A program made the position numbers and the translations under genes. Shown piece by piece: positions 1 to 6,691 of a DNA stretch of 16,953 bases. Below the pieces are notes generated by a model that had not been told where the DNA came from, did not search any database, and saw only the letters and a list, made by a program, of their open reading frames with translations. Position 1 is the stretch's first letter. Each line of letters begins with the position of its first letter. The stretch spans positions 1 to 16,953 of the forward strand of contig DOVJ01000230.1 of assembly GCA_003520145.1 (NCBI GenBank), read 5' to 3'. This stretch comes from Eubacterium sp. GTDB lineage: Bacteria; Bacillota; Clostridia; Lachnospirales; Lachnospiraceae.

Positions 1-343
1 GAACATCCTTAGGAAGTCTTGCAACTTCTACACATGAACGTGCTGGATATGGCTCCTTGAAGTAATTAGCATAGATAGCATTGATCTTAGCAAAATCGTC
101 CATGTTCTTGATGAATACTGTAGTCTTAATGATATCAGATGTCTTAGCGCCTGATGCCTCAACAAGATTCATAAGATTCTCAAAAGCCTGATTAGCCTGT
201 GCCTCTACGCCCTCAGGAATAACTCCTGTAGAAGGAACAACTGGGATAACACCAGATGTGAATACCATATTGCCCAAATCGATTGCCTGTGAATAAGGTC
301 CGATAGCACCCGGTGCCTTATCTGTCTTAATAACGTTTACCAT
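1..343 (-). CDS. ridA: RidA/YjgF family reactive-intermediate deaminase (3' end beyond window)
   Basis: Only the first 114 residues are inside the window; the family is normally about 125-130 residues, so roughly the last dozen are missing. The N-terminus reads MVNVIKTDKAPGAIGPYSQA, the classic start of the YjgF/YER057c/UK114 family. The segment PARSCVEVARLPKD carries the conserved arginine (R102 here, equivalent to Arg105 of E. coli RidA) that binds the substrate carboxylate. RidA proteins act in the cytosol and hydrolyse reactive enamine/imine intermediates made by PLP enzymes such as threonine dehydratase, releasing ammonia. The ATG at 343 follows an AGTGAGG ribosome site and lies 10 bp after the stop of the S1-domain gene, so the two are probably co-transcribed. 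Family assignment is firm; the exact substrate is not known from sequence. Confidence 0.95.
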   Translation of the reverse strand, partial: MVNVIKTDKAPGAIGPYSQAIDLGNMVFTSGVIPVVPSTGVIPEGVEAQANQAFENLMNLVEASGAKTSDIIKTTVFIKNMDDFAKINAIYANYFKEPYPARSCVEVARLPKDV

Positions 344-353
344 GTGTAAAACC

Positions 354-1184
354 TCACTTTCTGATTACTTCGATGTAACCCTCTTTTAATTCTATACGTC
401 CCTCTTTGTATAGATGCCCAATAGCCCGCTTAAACTGGCCCTTGGTCATATTTACCGAATCTCTGATTTCCTGCGGGTCTGACTTATCCCACAGATTGAG
501 TCTGCCGCCGTTCTTCATAAGCTTATCCATGATCACATCAGTATCGCGATTCACCTGGATATATGCCTTGTTGCGAAGCGAGATATCGAGCTTTCCGTCT
601 TCTCTCTTCTTGATGACTCTGCCCTTAACCTCATCGCCTATGCCGTAACCAAGCCCAAGTTCAACCTTAGGTATCATAGCGTTGTACTTATCATCGATTG
701 CTACAAATGCACCAAAATTAGGATTGATGTTATAGATAACTCCGCTGACCTCATCGCCCTGTATATAAGGACTCTCGGTCTTGAGATAATCATATACCTT
801 CATGGTAGCGCATAATCTGTCACTCTTGTCTATATAGCAGGCAACAAGTACCTCATCGCCTTCCTCGACTTTCCTCGTCTGTTCCTTATAAGGCATCATA
901 AGGTCCTTAGGAAGTCCCCAATCAAGAAATGCTCCGACTCTGTTAACAGCTTTGACCTTGAGTCTGGCTATGCTGCCTAATTCTATGTACGGCTTAGCAG
1001 TCGTAGCTATGAGACGGTCCTGAGAATCTCTGTATATGAATACACTAATAACTGTGCCTACCTCAGTACCCTCTGCGACTTCTTTGGCAGGAAGGAGAAC
1101 TTTCTCATCCAAGCTTCCCAGATATACGCCAAAATCAACCTTTTTAACAACACTTAGATCATTATATCTTCCAAGCTCGATCAT
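354..1184 (-). CDS. cvfB: CvfB/YitL-type S1-domain RNA-binding protein
   Basis: This 276-residue protein matches the conserved virulence factor B family: tandem S1 (OB-fold) domains followed by a winged helix. By eye, S1-like units cover about residues 1-65, 66-130 and 140-208. The third is the most canonical (GDEVSGVIYNINPNFGAFVA ... KLDISLR). A winged helix covers about 215-276 (MTKGQFKRAIGHLYKEGRI). CvfB of Staphylococcus binds RNA and affects virulence gene expression; the B. subtilis homologue is YitL. The role here is inferred from the family: a cytosolic post-transcriptional regulator. The ATG at 1184 is preceded by a strong GGGAGGA site. Only about 16 bp separate it from a terminator-like hairpin behind tRNA-Gln, so its own promoter is hard to place. 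The ridA-like gene follows after 10 bp. Confidence 0.92.
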   Translation of the reverse strand: MIELGRYNDLSVVKKVDFGVYLGSLDEKVLLPAKEVAEGTEVGTVISVFIYRDSQDRLIATTAKPYIELGSIARLKVKAVNRVGAFLDWGLPKDLMMPYKEQTRKVEEGDEVLVACYIDKSDRLCATMKVYDYLKTESPYIQGDEVSGVIYNINPNFGAFVAIDDKYNAMIPKVELGLGYGIGDEVKGRVIKKREDGKLDISLRNKAYIQVNRDTDVIMDKLMKNGGRLNLWDKSDPQEIRDSVNMTKGQFKRAIGHLYKEGRIELKEGYIEVIRK

Positions 1185-1200
1185 ATCTTGTTCCTCCCAT

Positions 1201-1232
1201 TAAAAAAGCTCTCAACCTTAGGTTAAGAGCTT
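1201..1232 (-). terminator. Intrinsic terminator or attenuator after tRNA-Gln
   Basis: The minus strand shows a 10-bp stem GCTCTTAACC / GGTTGAGAGC with one G-U pair and a 3-nt loop (1208-1230), extended by A-U pairs and followed by TTTTTTA. It lies 4 nt past the tRNA-Gln 3' end, as expected for a tRNA terminator. The cvfB ribosome site starts immediately afterwards, so some read-through must occur unless cvfB has a hidden promoter. Confidence 0.85.
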
Positions 1233-1235
1233 AAG

Positions 1236-1308
1236 CTGGGCTTGAGGGACTCGAACCCCCAGAATGCTGGAATCAGAATCCAGTGCCTTACCATTTGGCG
1301 AAAGCCCA
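1236..1308 (-). tRNA. tRNA-Gln(CTG)
   Basis: The minus strand folds into a full cloverleaf of 73 nt. It has a 7-bp acceptor stem TGGGCTT/AAGCCCA with the U1-A72 pair typical of glutamine tRNA, and discriminator G. The anticodon stem-loop is CTGGA-TTCTGAT-TCCAG with anticodon CTG at positions 34-36, and the T-loop is TTCGAGT. CCA is not encoded: the base after the discriminator begins CTT. It has its own promoter upstream and a hairpin terminator downstream. The CTG anticodon reads CAG only, so a tRNA-Gln(TTG) should exist elsewhere in the genome. Confidence 0.96.
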
Positions 1309-1325
1309 TTACCGTCAACATCGCT

Positions 1326-1354
1326 ATTATATAACACATAACGGAGAATTGCAA
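1326..1354 (-). promoter_or_regulatory. Sigma-A type promoter of tRNA-Gln
   Basis: Minus strand: -35 TTGCAA (1349-1354), a 17-bp spacer and -10 TATAAT (1326-1331), about 18 nt before the tRNA 5' end. Spacing is ideal and the -10 is perfect. It may also supply cvfB and ridA by read-through. Confidence 0.8.
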
Positions 1355-1397
1355 GCACTTTTTTGAAAAAAATCGGATTTTTTTCTTATCAGTGCTT
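1353..1397 (-). terminator. Possible weak terminator of the ABC transporter operon
   Basis: Overlapping the stop codon of the 114-aa gene is a nested dyad. An outer 7-bp stem AAGCACT/AGTGCTT (1353-1359 with 1391-1397) encloses an inner 9-bp A/T stem GAAAAAAAT/ATTTTTTTC with a 3-nt loop (1365-1385). The inner stem has almost no GC, so its strength as a terminator is doubtful. It could act in both directions, or it could be no more than a structured spacer. The outer stem reaches the -35 of the tRNA-Gln promoter. Confidence 0.35.
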
Positions 1398-1733
1398 TTT
1401 AGCAGAATCCACAAAGTATCTATACCTCTCCAAAGCCGCATCACGATTGATATTAGACACAGCTTTATCTATGTCTATATCTTTTTCTTTGCTATCGGCT
1501 GTGATAAGATTAAGATCTCTTCCACGAGTCTTATTAAAAGTTGCCTGAATATCATCAAGGGATGCGTTCTTAATCTCAAGGCGCTGTGCCCCCTGTACTT
1601 CTTCTTCAGACTTAGCAGTTTCCACAACATTTGCCGAATCCTTAACAGCTTCAGACTGCGCAGTGACCGCTGCAGGATTGTTATATATATCATATATGTA
1701 TGGATTGTATCCGCCTATTCCACCTATACTCAT
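1389..1733 (-). CDS. Small hydrophilic protein of unknown function, coupled to the ABC operon
   Basis: A 114-residue protein I do not recognise. The start is rich in Gly, Tyr and Asn (MSIGGIGGYNPYIYDIYNNP). The rest is charged and probably helical (EEEVQGAQRLEIKNASL, then DIDKAVSNINRDAALERYRY). It has no signal peptide, membrane segment or cysteine. Its ATG (1731-1733) overlaps the TGA of the upstream ATPase (1730-1732) as ATGA, the usual sign of translational coupling, so it is made together with the transporter. Alternatives: an accessory factor for the transporter, or an unrelated cytosolic or exported-without-signal protein that rides on the transcript. No function is claimed. It is probably real: the start is coupled, the frame is open throughout, and the composition is ordinary. 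Confidence 0.75.
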   Translation of the reverse strand: MSIGGIGGYNPYIYDIYNNPAAVTAQSEAVKDSANVVETAKSEEEVQGAQRLEIKNASLDDIQATFNKTRGRDLNLITADSKEKDIDIDKAVSNINRDAALERYRYFVDSAKKH

Positions 1734-2395
1734 AAGTCATCCCTCCTTATAAGTTTTCCGTCCTTCAGTTCATATACCCTGTCACACATCTGATATATAA
1801 CATCCATATCGTGAGATATGAATATGAATGAAGTTCCGGATGTAATATGCAACCTCATGATAAGTTCCATGATAGCATGTGCTACTGTAACATCCAGAGC
1901 CGATACAGGTTCATCGGCTATTATTAGCTTCGGTCTGACTATGAGAGCCATAGCTATAGCTACTCTCTGTCGCTGACCACCGCTTAATTCTGCAGGATAA
2001 CGCTTAAGATAGTCAACTGGTAATTCGACCTTCTCCATCATATCGAGGATTCTACTCTCAACCTCTGCCTTATCTTTGATATGGCAGGCTCTAAGAACCT
2101 CCTTAAGATGCCACTTAACCGTCTTAGACGGATTCAGTGAAGAATAAGGATCCTGAAATACCATCATAGGATGCTCATCATGCAGCTTTACTTCTCCTTC
2201 TATGGTGCCAAGCATACCGAGCACGGCCTTAGAAAGAGTCGATTTGCCGCAGCCGCTCTTTCCGACAAGCCCGACGATCTCGCCTTCCTTAACGGAAAAA
2301 GACACATCCTCTATCACATATCTTTTTGTACCTCTCTCTTTATAATACACCGAAAGGTGATTTACTTCAAGTACATTCTCCATATTATTTTTCAA
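1730..2395 (-). CDS. ABC transporter ATP-binding protein, DppF/OppF/NikE class
   Basis: This is the second ATPase of a peptide/nickel-class importer, hydrolysing ATP on the inner membrane face. Motifs in order: Walker A GKSGCGKST (45-53), Q-loop Q81, signature LSGGQRQR (137-144), Walker B LIIADEP (157-163) and H-loop H195. At 221 residues it lacks the roughly 80-100-residue C-terminal extension of OppF/DppF, which makes it closer in size to NikE-like short ATPases. Two starts are possible. The TTG at 2395 has an AAAGGA site 8 nt upstream and overlaps the previous gene by 11 bp. The ATG at 2383 (217 aa) begins 1 nt after the previous stop but has no ribosome site and would need reinitiation. 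The TTG is used here. The substrate cannot be read from the ATPase. Confidence 0.93.
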   Translation of the reverse strand: MKNNMENVLEVNHLSVYYKERGTKRYVIEDVSFSVKEGEIVGLVGKSGCGKSTLSKAVLGMLGTIEGEVKLHDEHPMMVFQDPYSSLNPSKTVKWHLKEVLRACHIKDKAEVESRILDMMEKVELPVDYLKRYPAELSGGQRQRVAIAMALIVRPKLIIADEPVSALDVTVAHAIMELIMRLHITSGTSFIFISHDMDVIYQMCDRVYELKDGKLIRRDDL

Positions 2396-3182
2396 GCATT
2401 GTATCCTTTAATTTAATATGACGCGGAATAGAGTCTATAAGCTTCTTCGTGTATTTCTCTTTCGGATTCTCGAATATCTCTTCCGCCAAACCACTCTCGA
2501 CTATCCTGCCTTTTTCCATGACATAGACATAATCGCTTATCTGCTTCGCAAGCTTCAGATTATGTGTTATAAAAAGAACTGTTGTGTCATGGGTTTTATT
2601 CACTTCCCTGATAAGATTTATGATCTGATCCTGTGTTGCGACATCCAGTGCCGTCGTCGGCTCATCAGCTATCAGAAGCCCCGGATTATTCACTATGGCC
2701 ATAGCGATCATGACACGCTGTCTCATACCGCCACTCAACTCATGTGGATACTTGTCATATATCCCTTCATTAAGCCCAACTTCTTCCATCACTTCGATAA
2801 CGCGGCACTTAGCCTCTTCATTGGTAATCTTAGCATCCGTGCTCTTACGGTGAACCTTGACGCTTTCAAGAATCTGCTTTCCCACCTTATGAAGCGGATT
2901 AAGACTCGTCATAGGCTCCTGAAATATCATACACAGACGGTTTCCGCGCATGGCGCGATACTCCTTCTGCGAAAGCTTCATAAGCTCCTTATCATCGAAT
3001 CTTATGCTCCCCTTAACCTTAGCTCCGAAGTCAAAACCCATGATAGACTTAGCAGTCACGCTCTTACCTGAGCCCGACTCGCCGACAACAGACACTATCT
3101 GCCCATCATAGGCCTTCATATCTATACCCTTAACAGCCTCAGTATTTGAGAAGCTAACTGTTAGATTCTTAATCTCAAGCAT
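2385..3182 (-). CDS. ABC transporter ATP-binding protein, DppD/OppD/NikD class
   Basis: A 265-residue ATPase that pairs with the downstream one to drive the two permeases. Motifs: Walker A GESGSGKS (34-41), Q-loop Q88 in IFQEPMTSLNP (typical of the Dpp/Opp/Nik group), signature LSGGMRQR (149-156), Walker B LLIADEP (169-175), H-loop H207. The C-terminus (EIFENPKEKYTKKLIDSIPR) is the beginning of the oligopeptide-type tail, but the protein stops soon after and lacks the Fe-S-binding-type extension seen in full DppD/OppD (about 320-335 aa). The ATG at 3182 has an AGGAGGG site 6 nt upstream and overlaps the DppC-like stop by 8 bp. It is part of a five-gene transporter operon plus one small gene. 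Confidence 0.95.
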   Translation of the reverse strand: MLEIKNLTVSFSNTEAVKGIDMKAYDGQIVSVVGESGSGKSVTAKSIMGFDFGAKVKGSIRFDDKELMKLSQKEYRAMRGNRLCMIFQEPMTSLNPLHKVGKQILESVKVHRKSTDAKITNEEAKCRVIEVMEEVGLNEGIYDKYPHELSGGMRQRVMIAMAIVNNPGLLIADEPTTALDVATQDQIINLIREVNKTHDTTVLFITHNLKLAKQISDYVYVMEKGRIVESGLAEEIFENPKEKYTKKLIDSIPRHIKLKDTMLEK

Positions 3183-3978
3183 GCTGTTCCCTCCTTATGC
3201 CCTCTGCAAGTAAGGTGAAACCAACGATTATGATCATGATGACAAGACCAGGATACATAGAACACCAAGGCGCACTCATGAGTTTGCCCTGATACTCGCT
3301 CATCATAAGGCCTAATGACGCATCCGGCGGCATGACGCCCACACCTAAGTAGCTAAGGCCAGACTCAGCAAGTATAGCGTTATTAAAGCCTATGGTAAAT
3401 GTTCCGGCCAGCGTATTGCCTATGTTTGGAAGGATATGTACGAATATGATTCTCACTGGATTGATCTTAAGAAGCCGAGCCAGCTTCACATATTCCATAT
3501 TACGCTGCTTGATGAACTCTCCACGAACAACTCTCGTTATACTAGGAATAAACACAATAGATAAAACCGTGATAACATTGAGCTTTCCCGTTCCCATAAC
3601 ACTTATGAACACAAGTGCAAGCAGAACACTCGGAAATCCATTGATCGCATCGTTGAATCTCATGATAACAGTATCTACGATACCACCGAAGTATCCTGTG
3701 ACAGCACCGAGTATGGTTCCGATAATACCACTTATCATGATGACACAGAAGCCAACGCCCATAGTATTGCCTATACCCTTTAGGACGCGCGAGAAGACAT
3801 CGCGTCCAAACTTATCACAACCCATGATATGAACCTTATCCGGCTCATGATATCTAAGTGCATATGAATTCTCTGTAGGAGAAAATGGCGTATATACAAA
3901 ACTTGTGACGGCCAGAACAACACACAGCGCTACCATTATAGCCCCGACCACGAGGTACATGTTAAGCTTTTTCTTCAT
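3175..3978 (-). CDS. ABC transporter permease, DppC/OppC/NikC class
   Basis: A 267-residue inner-membrane permease. A first membrane segment (about 7-30) is followed by the hallmark GCDKFGRDVFSRVLKG (53-68) of the DppC group. Further hydrophobic segments lie at about 72-96, 117-147, 190-210 and 240-260. The EAA loop that docks to the ATPases is EYVKLARLLKINPVRIIFVH (162-181) followed by ILPN. Family length is about 280-300, so it is slightly short but complete. The ATG at 3978 has an AGGAGGGG site close upstream, and the gene overlaps the stop of the DppB-like gene by 17 bp, consistent with coupled translation of the two permease subunits. Confidence 0.95.
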   Translation of the reverse strand: MKKKLNMYLVVGAIMVALCVVLAVTSFVYTPFSPTENSYALRYHEPDKVHIMGCDKFGRDVFSRVLKGIGNTMGVGFCVIMISGIIGTILGAVTGYFGGIVDTVIMRFNDAINGFPSVLLALVFISVMGTGKLNVITVLSIVFIPSITRVVRGEFIKQRNMEYVKLARLLKINPVRIIFVHILPNIGNTLAGTFTIGFNNAILAESGLSYLGVGVMPPDASLGLMMSEYQGKLMSAPWCSMYPGLVIMIIIVGFTLLAEGIRREQHA

Positions 3979-4936
3979 AGCCCCTCCTGATCCTAGGGTC
4001 TATAACCCTGTACAACATATCTACGACAAAGTAAGTGATAACTACCGCTGAAGCGATATAGAGTATTATCGCCTGAACCACTGGAAAATCACGTCTTCCG
4101 ATACAAGTTATAAGAAGTCTTCCTATACCCGGAAGTCCAAATACCTGCTCAACAACAACACTTCCGGCCAAAGCTTCCGCAAGTATGTTACCTAAGAAAG
4201 TAAGGACAGGAATAAGAGCATTCGGCAAGACATGCCAGAAAGCTATACGCCCTTTAGAAAGACCCTTAGCTGAAGCAGTAAGGATATAGTCCTTCTTCTC
4301 TTCCGCACAAAGTGAATTACGAAGGAACCTCACAGTCATGGCAATCTTCGGCACACATATAGCAAGAGCCGGATATATCATATAAGTTATGAATTTGCCA
4401 AAATCCTCATCATAACCGACATACATACCAGGAGTAAAAGTCTTCAGCATGATGCCGAACACATACATAACGATAAGTCCGAGAAAGAACGAAGGTATAG
4501 CCATACATATCTGATTTAATACATTAAGAATACCATCCAGATACTTATTCTTCACCATAGACCACAGTATGCCAAGAGGCAGCGATACCGTTATCAGCAT
4601 AGTCATAGATACGACCGCAAGCCACACAGTGACAGGAAGCATCTTACCTATGATCTCAGATACATCCATACGCTCACCAGTCATACGGTAATAGCTATAG
4701 CTCTTTCCAAAATCGCCTTTGAGCGCACCGCCGACCCAGGATATATATCTCTCCACAACGCCCTTATCAAGCCCCAGTTCATGCTCTACCTCTTCTCTTC
4801 GCTCCTCGTTACCATCAGTTCCAAGGATGATCAAGACAGGATCACCAGGAATCACCTGGAATATAAAAAAGTCAGCCACAGAAACAAGAAATAATGTAAA
4901 TATAAGCGCAATGATTTTATTTACATAAGGTTTCAT
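3962..4936 (-). CDS. ABC transporter permease, DppB/OppB/NikB class
   Basis: A 324-residue inner-membrane permease, normal length for DppB. The N-terminal membrane segment (8-28) leads into FQVIPGDPV, the characteristic DppB motif. Other hydrophobic stretches are at about 100-127, 136-165, 184-203, 240-262 and 286-306. The EAA loop is ILTASAKGLSKGRIAFWHVL (218-237) followed by PN. The late loop GLPGIGRLL ... GRRDFPVVQ (267-288) is also diagnostic. With the DppC-like protein it forms the translocation channel. The ATG at 4936 has a GAAAGGAG site, 27 bp after the binding-protein stop. Confidence 0.95.
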   Translation of the reverse strand: MKPYVNKIIALIFTLFLVSVADFFIFQVIPGDPVLIILGTDGNEERREEVEHELGLDKGVVERYISWVGGALKGDFGKSYSYYRMTGERMDVSEIIGKMLPVTVWLAVVSMTMLITVSLPLGILWSMVKNKYLDGILNVLNQICMAIPSFFLGLIVMYVFGIMLKTFTPGMYVGYDEDFGKFITYMIYPALAICVPKIAMTVRFLRNSLCAEEKKDYILTASAKGLSKGRIAFWHVLPNALIPVLTFLGNILAEALAGSVVVEQVFGLPGIGRLLITCIGRRDFPVVQAIILYIASAVVITYFVVDMLYRVIDPRIRRGYEEKA

Positions 4937-4963
4937 GGCTGACTCCTTTCAATCATGTTATGA

Positions 4964-6529
4964 TTACTTTATATCAATTGTTGACAGATCCTGTACATAA
5001 ACCGGATATGTAGTATAGCCTGTAAGGTTCTTCTTCTTTGCAACTACTACCGGGCAAACCTCGATATAAACCGAAGCTGCATCTTCTGCAAGAATCTTCT
5101 GAAGTTCCTTATAATCCTTGACCTTAACGGCCTTATCATTAGTTGTATTAGCCTCGTTAAATAAACTGTCATAAGCTTCGTTAGAGAAGTTTACGAAATT
5201 CTTGCTGTTATCAGCTGTATATCTTGCAAGAAGGTATCCAGGTGCAAGCTGTGAAGTAACCGCACATACAGTTGCCTGATAATTCCTGCCTGTGTATACA
5301 TCACTTACCCATGTGTTCCAGTCAACGCCCTTAAGAGTAACCTTAATTCCGGCCTTCTCAAGCTGCTGCTGAATAAGAACAGCAGTATCCACATGAATCT
5401 GATAATTAGTCGGATATGTTATCTCAAGCTCAAAACCGTTAGGATAACCTGCTTCCTTAAGAAGCTCCTTAGCCTTAGCTACATCAGTCTTGTACATACT
5501 TGTAAGATCATTGTAATAATCCTTAAGTCCAGGAAGCATAGAGCTACCGATTATCTGACCCTTATTGTTATTGACAAATGCATTGATCTCGTTCTTGTCT
5601 ATGGCATAACAGATAGCCTGTCTAACCTTGAGATTGTTAAGTGGCGCAACAGCATTGTTGAGGAAAAGCGCCTGAACATCATCTGTTGTCGAGCAGACTA
5701 TATCGAAGTCACCACTAAGTTCTTCCTCCTGATCAGCTGTAAGGTAAGGATAGAAGTCAATAGCACCACTCTTTAAGTAAACAAGTGCAGCCGAACCATC
5801 CTTCACTATCTTAACAGTTACACTGTCAAGCTTAGGATATCCTGCGACATAATAATCCTTGTTCTTATTAAGCACTAAGCTCTCGCCCGGTCTATACTCT
5901 CCTGTCATAAAAGGACCTGTACCGGAGAACTCACCTGTAACATCAGCCTCATAAGGAATAATAGCTGCGTTGAGATAATAGATCATCTCAAAGTCAGGTG
6001 CGCTAAGTGTTACCTCTACAGTCTTATCATCTATAATATCAACCTTAGAGATCTTCTTAAGAGCAGATACAAGTGCCTTCTCTCCCGAAGGAAGAAGACC
6101 TGCACATCTGTCAAGCGAGTACTTAACATCCTTAGCAGTTACAAGATTACCATTATGGAACTTAACACCATCTCTAAGAGTGAATGTATACTTCAAACCA
6201 TCATCAGATATCTTAAGATCACTTGCTACAGCATAAGCCATGTTACCATCCTTATCAGCCTTCACAAGACCTTCGTATACGTTAAAGAATATCTCCTTAG
6301 TACCAGCAGAGGTCATCTTGTGTGGATCAAAGTTATCTATGTCCTGCTGTACGCCCCAAACTATAGACTTAGTACCAGTCTTAGTTGTAGTATCCTCTGA
6401 TGTCTGTGATTTCTCACTGTTCTGTGTGGCCTTAGTAGTCGATTCTGAATTAGATTCTTTGTTACATGCAAACATCGTACAAGACATCGCAAGAACAAGA
6501 ATTCCGGCCATCAATCTCTTGATTCTCAT
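4964..6529 (-). CDS. Extracellular solute-binding lipoprotein, family 5 (DppA/OppA/NikA class)
   Basis: A 521-residue substrate receptor, first gene of the transporter operon. The lipoprotein signal MRIKRLMAGILVLAMSCTMF ends at a lipobox with Cys22, followed by a Ser/Thr/Lys-rich tether (23-52). The SBP_bac_5 fold is clear: NFDPHKMTSAGTKEIFFNVY, the signature-like LKYTFTLRDGVKFHNGNLVT, GTGPF, and LNNLKVRQAICYAIDKNEI in lobe two. Proteins of this family bind oligopeptides, dipeptides, nickel chelates, haem or some oligosaccharides, and binding specificity cannot be decided by eye. The short partner ATPases are compatible with the Nik-like side of the family. The neighbouring pectinesterase is separated by a terminator, so a sugar substrate is only a guess. 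The start is supported by an AAAGGAG site and a promoter just upstream. Confidence 0.94.
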   Translation of the reverse strand: MRIKRLMAGILVLAMSCTMFACNKESNSESTTKATQNSEKSQTSEDTTTKTGTKSIVWGVQQDIDNFDPHKMTSAGTKEIFFNVYEGLVKADKDGNMAYAVASDLKISDDGLKYTFTLRDGVKFHNGNLVTAKDVKYSLDRCAGLLPSGEKALVSALKKISKVDIIDDKTVEVTLSAPDFEMIYYLNAAIIPYEADVTGEFSGTGPFMTGEYRPGESLVLNKNKDYYVAGYPKLDSVTVKIVKDGSAALVYLKSGAIDFYPYLTADQEEELSGDFDIVCSTTDDVQALFLNNAVAPLNNLKVRQAICYAIDKNEINAFVNNNKGQIIGSSMLPGLKDYYNDLTSMYKTDVAKAKELLKEAGYPNGFELEITYPTNYQIHVDTAVLIQQQLEKAGIKVTLKGVDWNTWVSDVYTGRNYQATVCAVTSQLAPGYLLARYTADNSKNFVNFSNEAYDSLFNEANTTNDKAVKVKDYKELQKILAEDAASVYIEVCPVVVAKKKNLTGYTTYPVYVQDLSTIDIK

Positions 6530-6559
6530 AATATATATCTCCTTTCACTAACAATGATA

Positions 6560-6588
6560 ATTGTATACCATCCTTCGTGAATATGCAA
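6560..6588 (-). promoter_or_regulatory. Sigma-A type promoter of the ABC transporter operon
   Basis: Minus strand: -35 TTGCAT (6583-6588), a 17-bp spacer and -10 TACAAT (6560-6565). It lies between the pectinesterase terminator and the ribosome site AAAGGAG (around 6540) of the binding-protein gene, leaving a leader of roughly 25 nt. No operator-like dyad stands out beside it. Confidence 0.65.
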
Positions 6589-6600
6589 GTATTTTATAAG

Positions 6601-6637
6601 ATACAAAAAGGCGACCGGAAGGTCCGGCCGCCAAAAA
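6601..6637 (-). terminator. Intrinsic terminator after the pectinesterase gene
   Basis: Minus strand: a strong GC-rich hairpin GGCGGCCGGA / TCCGGTCGCC (one G-U pair, 3-nt loop) followed by TTTTTG. It begins about 60 nt after the pectinesterase stop. The 54-bp stretch between stop and hairpin (6638-6691) shows nothing else. Confidence 0.92.
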
Positions 6638-6691
6638 AGGTGTTAGGTATTAAATAATGAACCCTTATAAAAAGGAACGCATATCCATAAC

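Noticed and set aside
1392..1793. 133-codon plus-strand open frame opposite the small coupled gene
   Set aside because: The minus-strand frame has an ATGA-coupled start and a sensible composition; the plus-strand product is a Phe/Ile/Ser-rich shadow.
2418..3071. 217-codon plus-strand open frame opposite the DppD-like ATPase gene
   Set aside because: It is the complement of a clear ATPase with all motifs; the plus-strand product has no recognisable feature.
6638..6691. Possible small gene or regulatory element between the pectinesterase stop and its terminator
   Set aside because: No ribosome site, open frame or dyad beyond the terminator itself.
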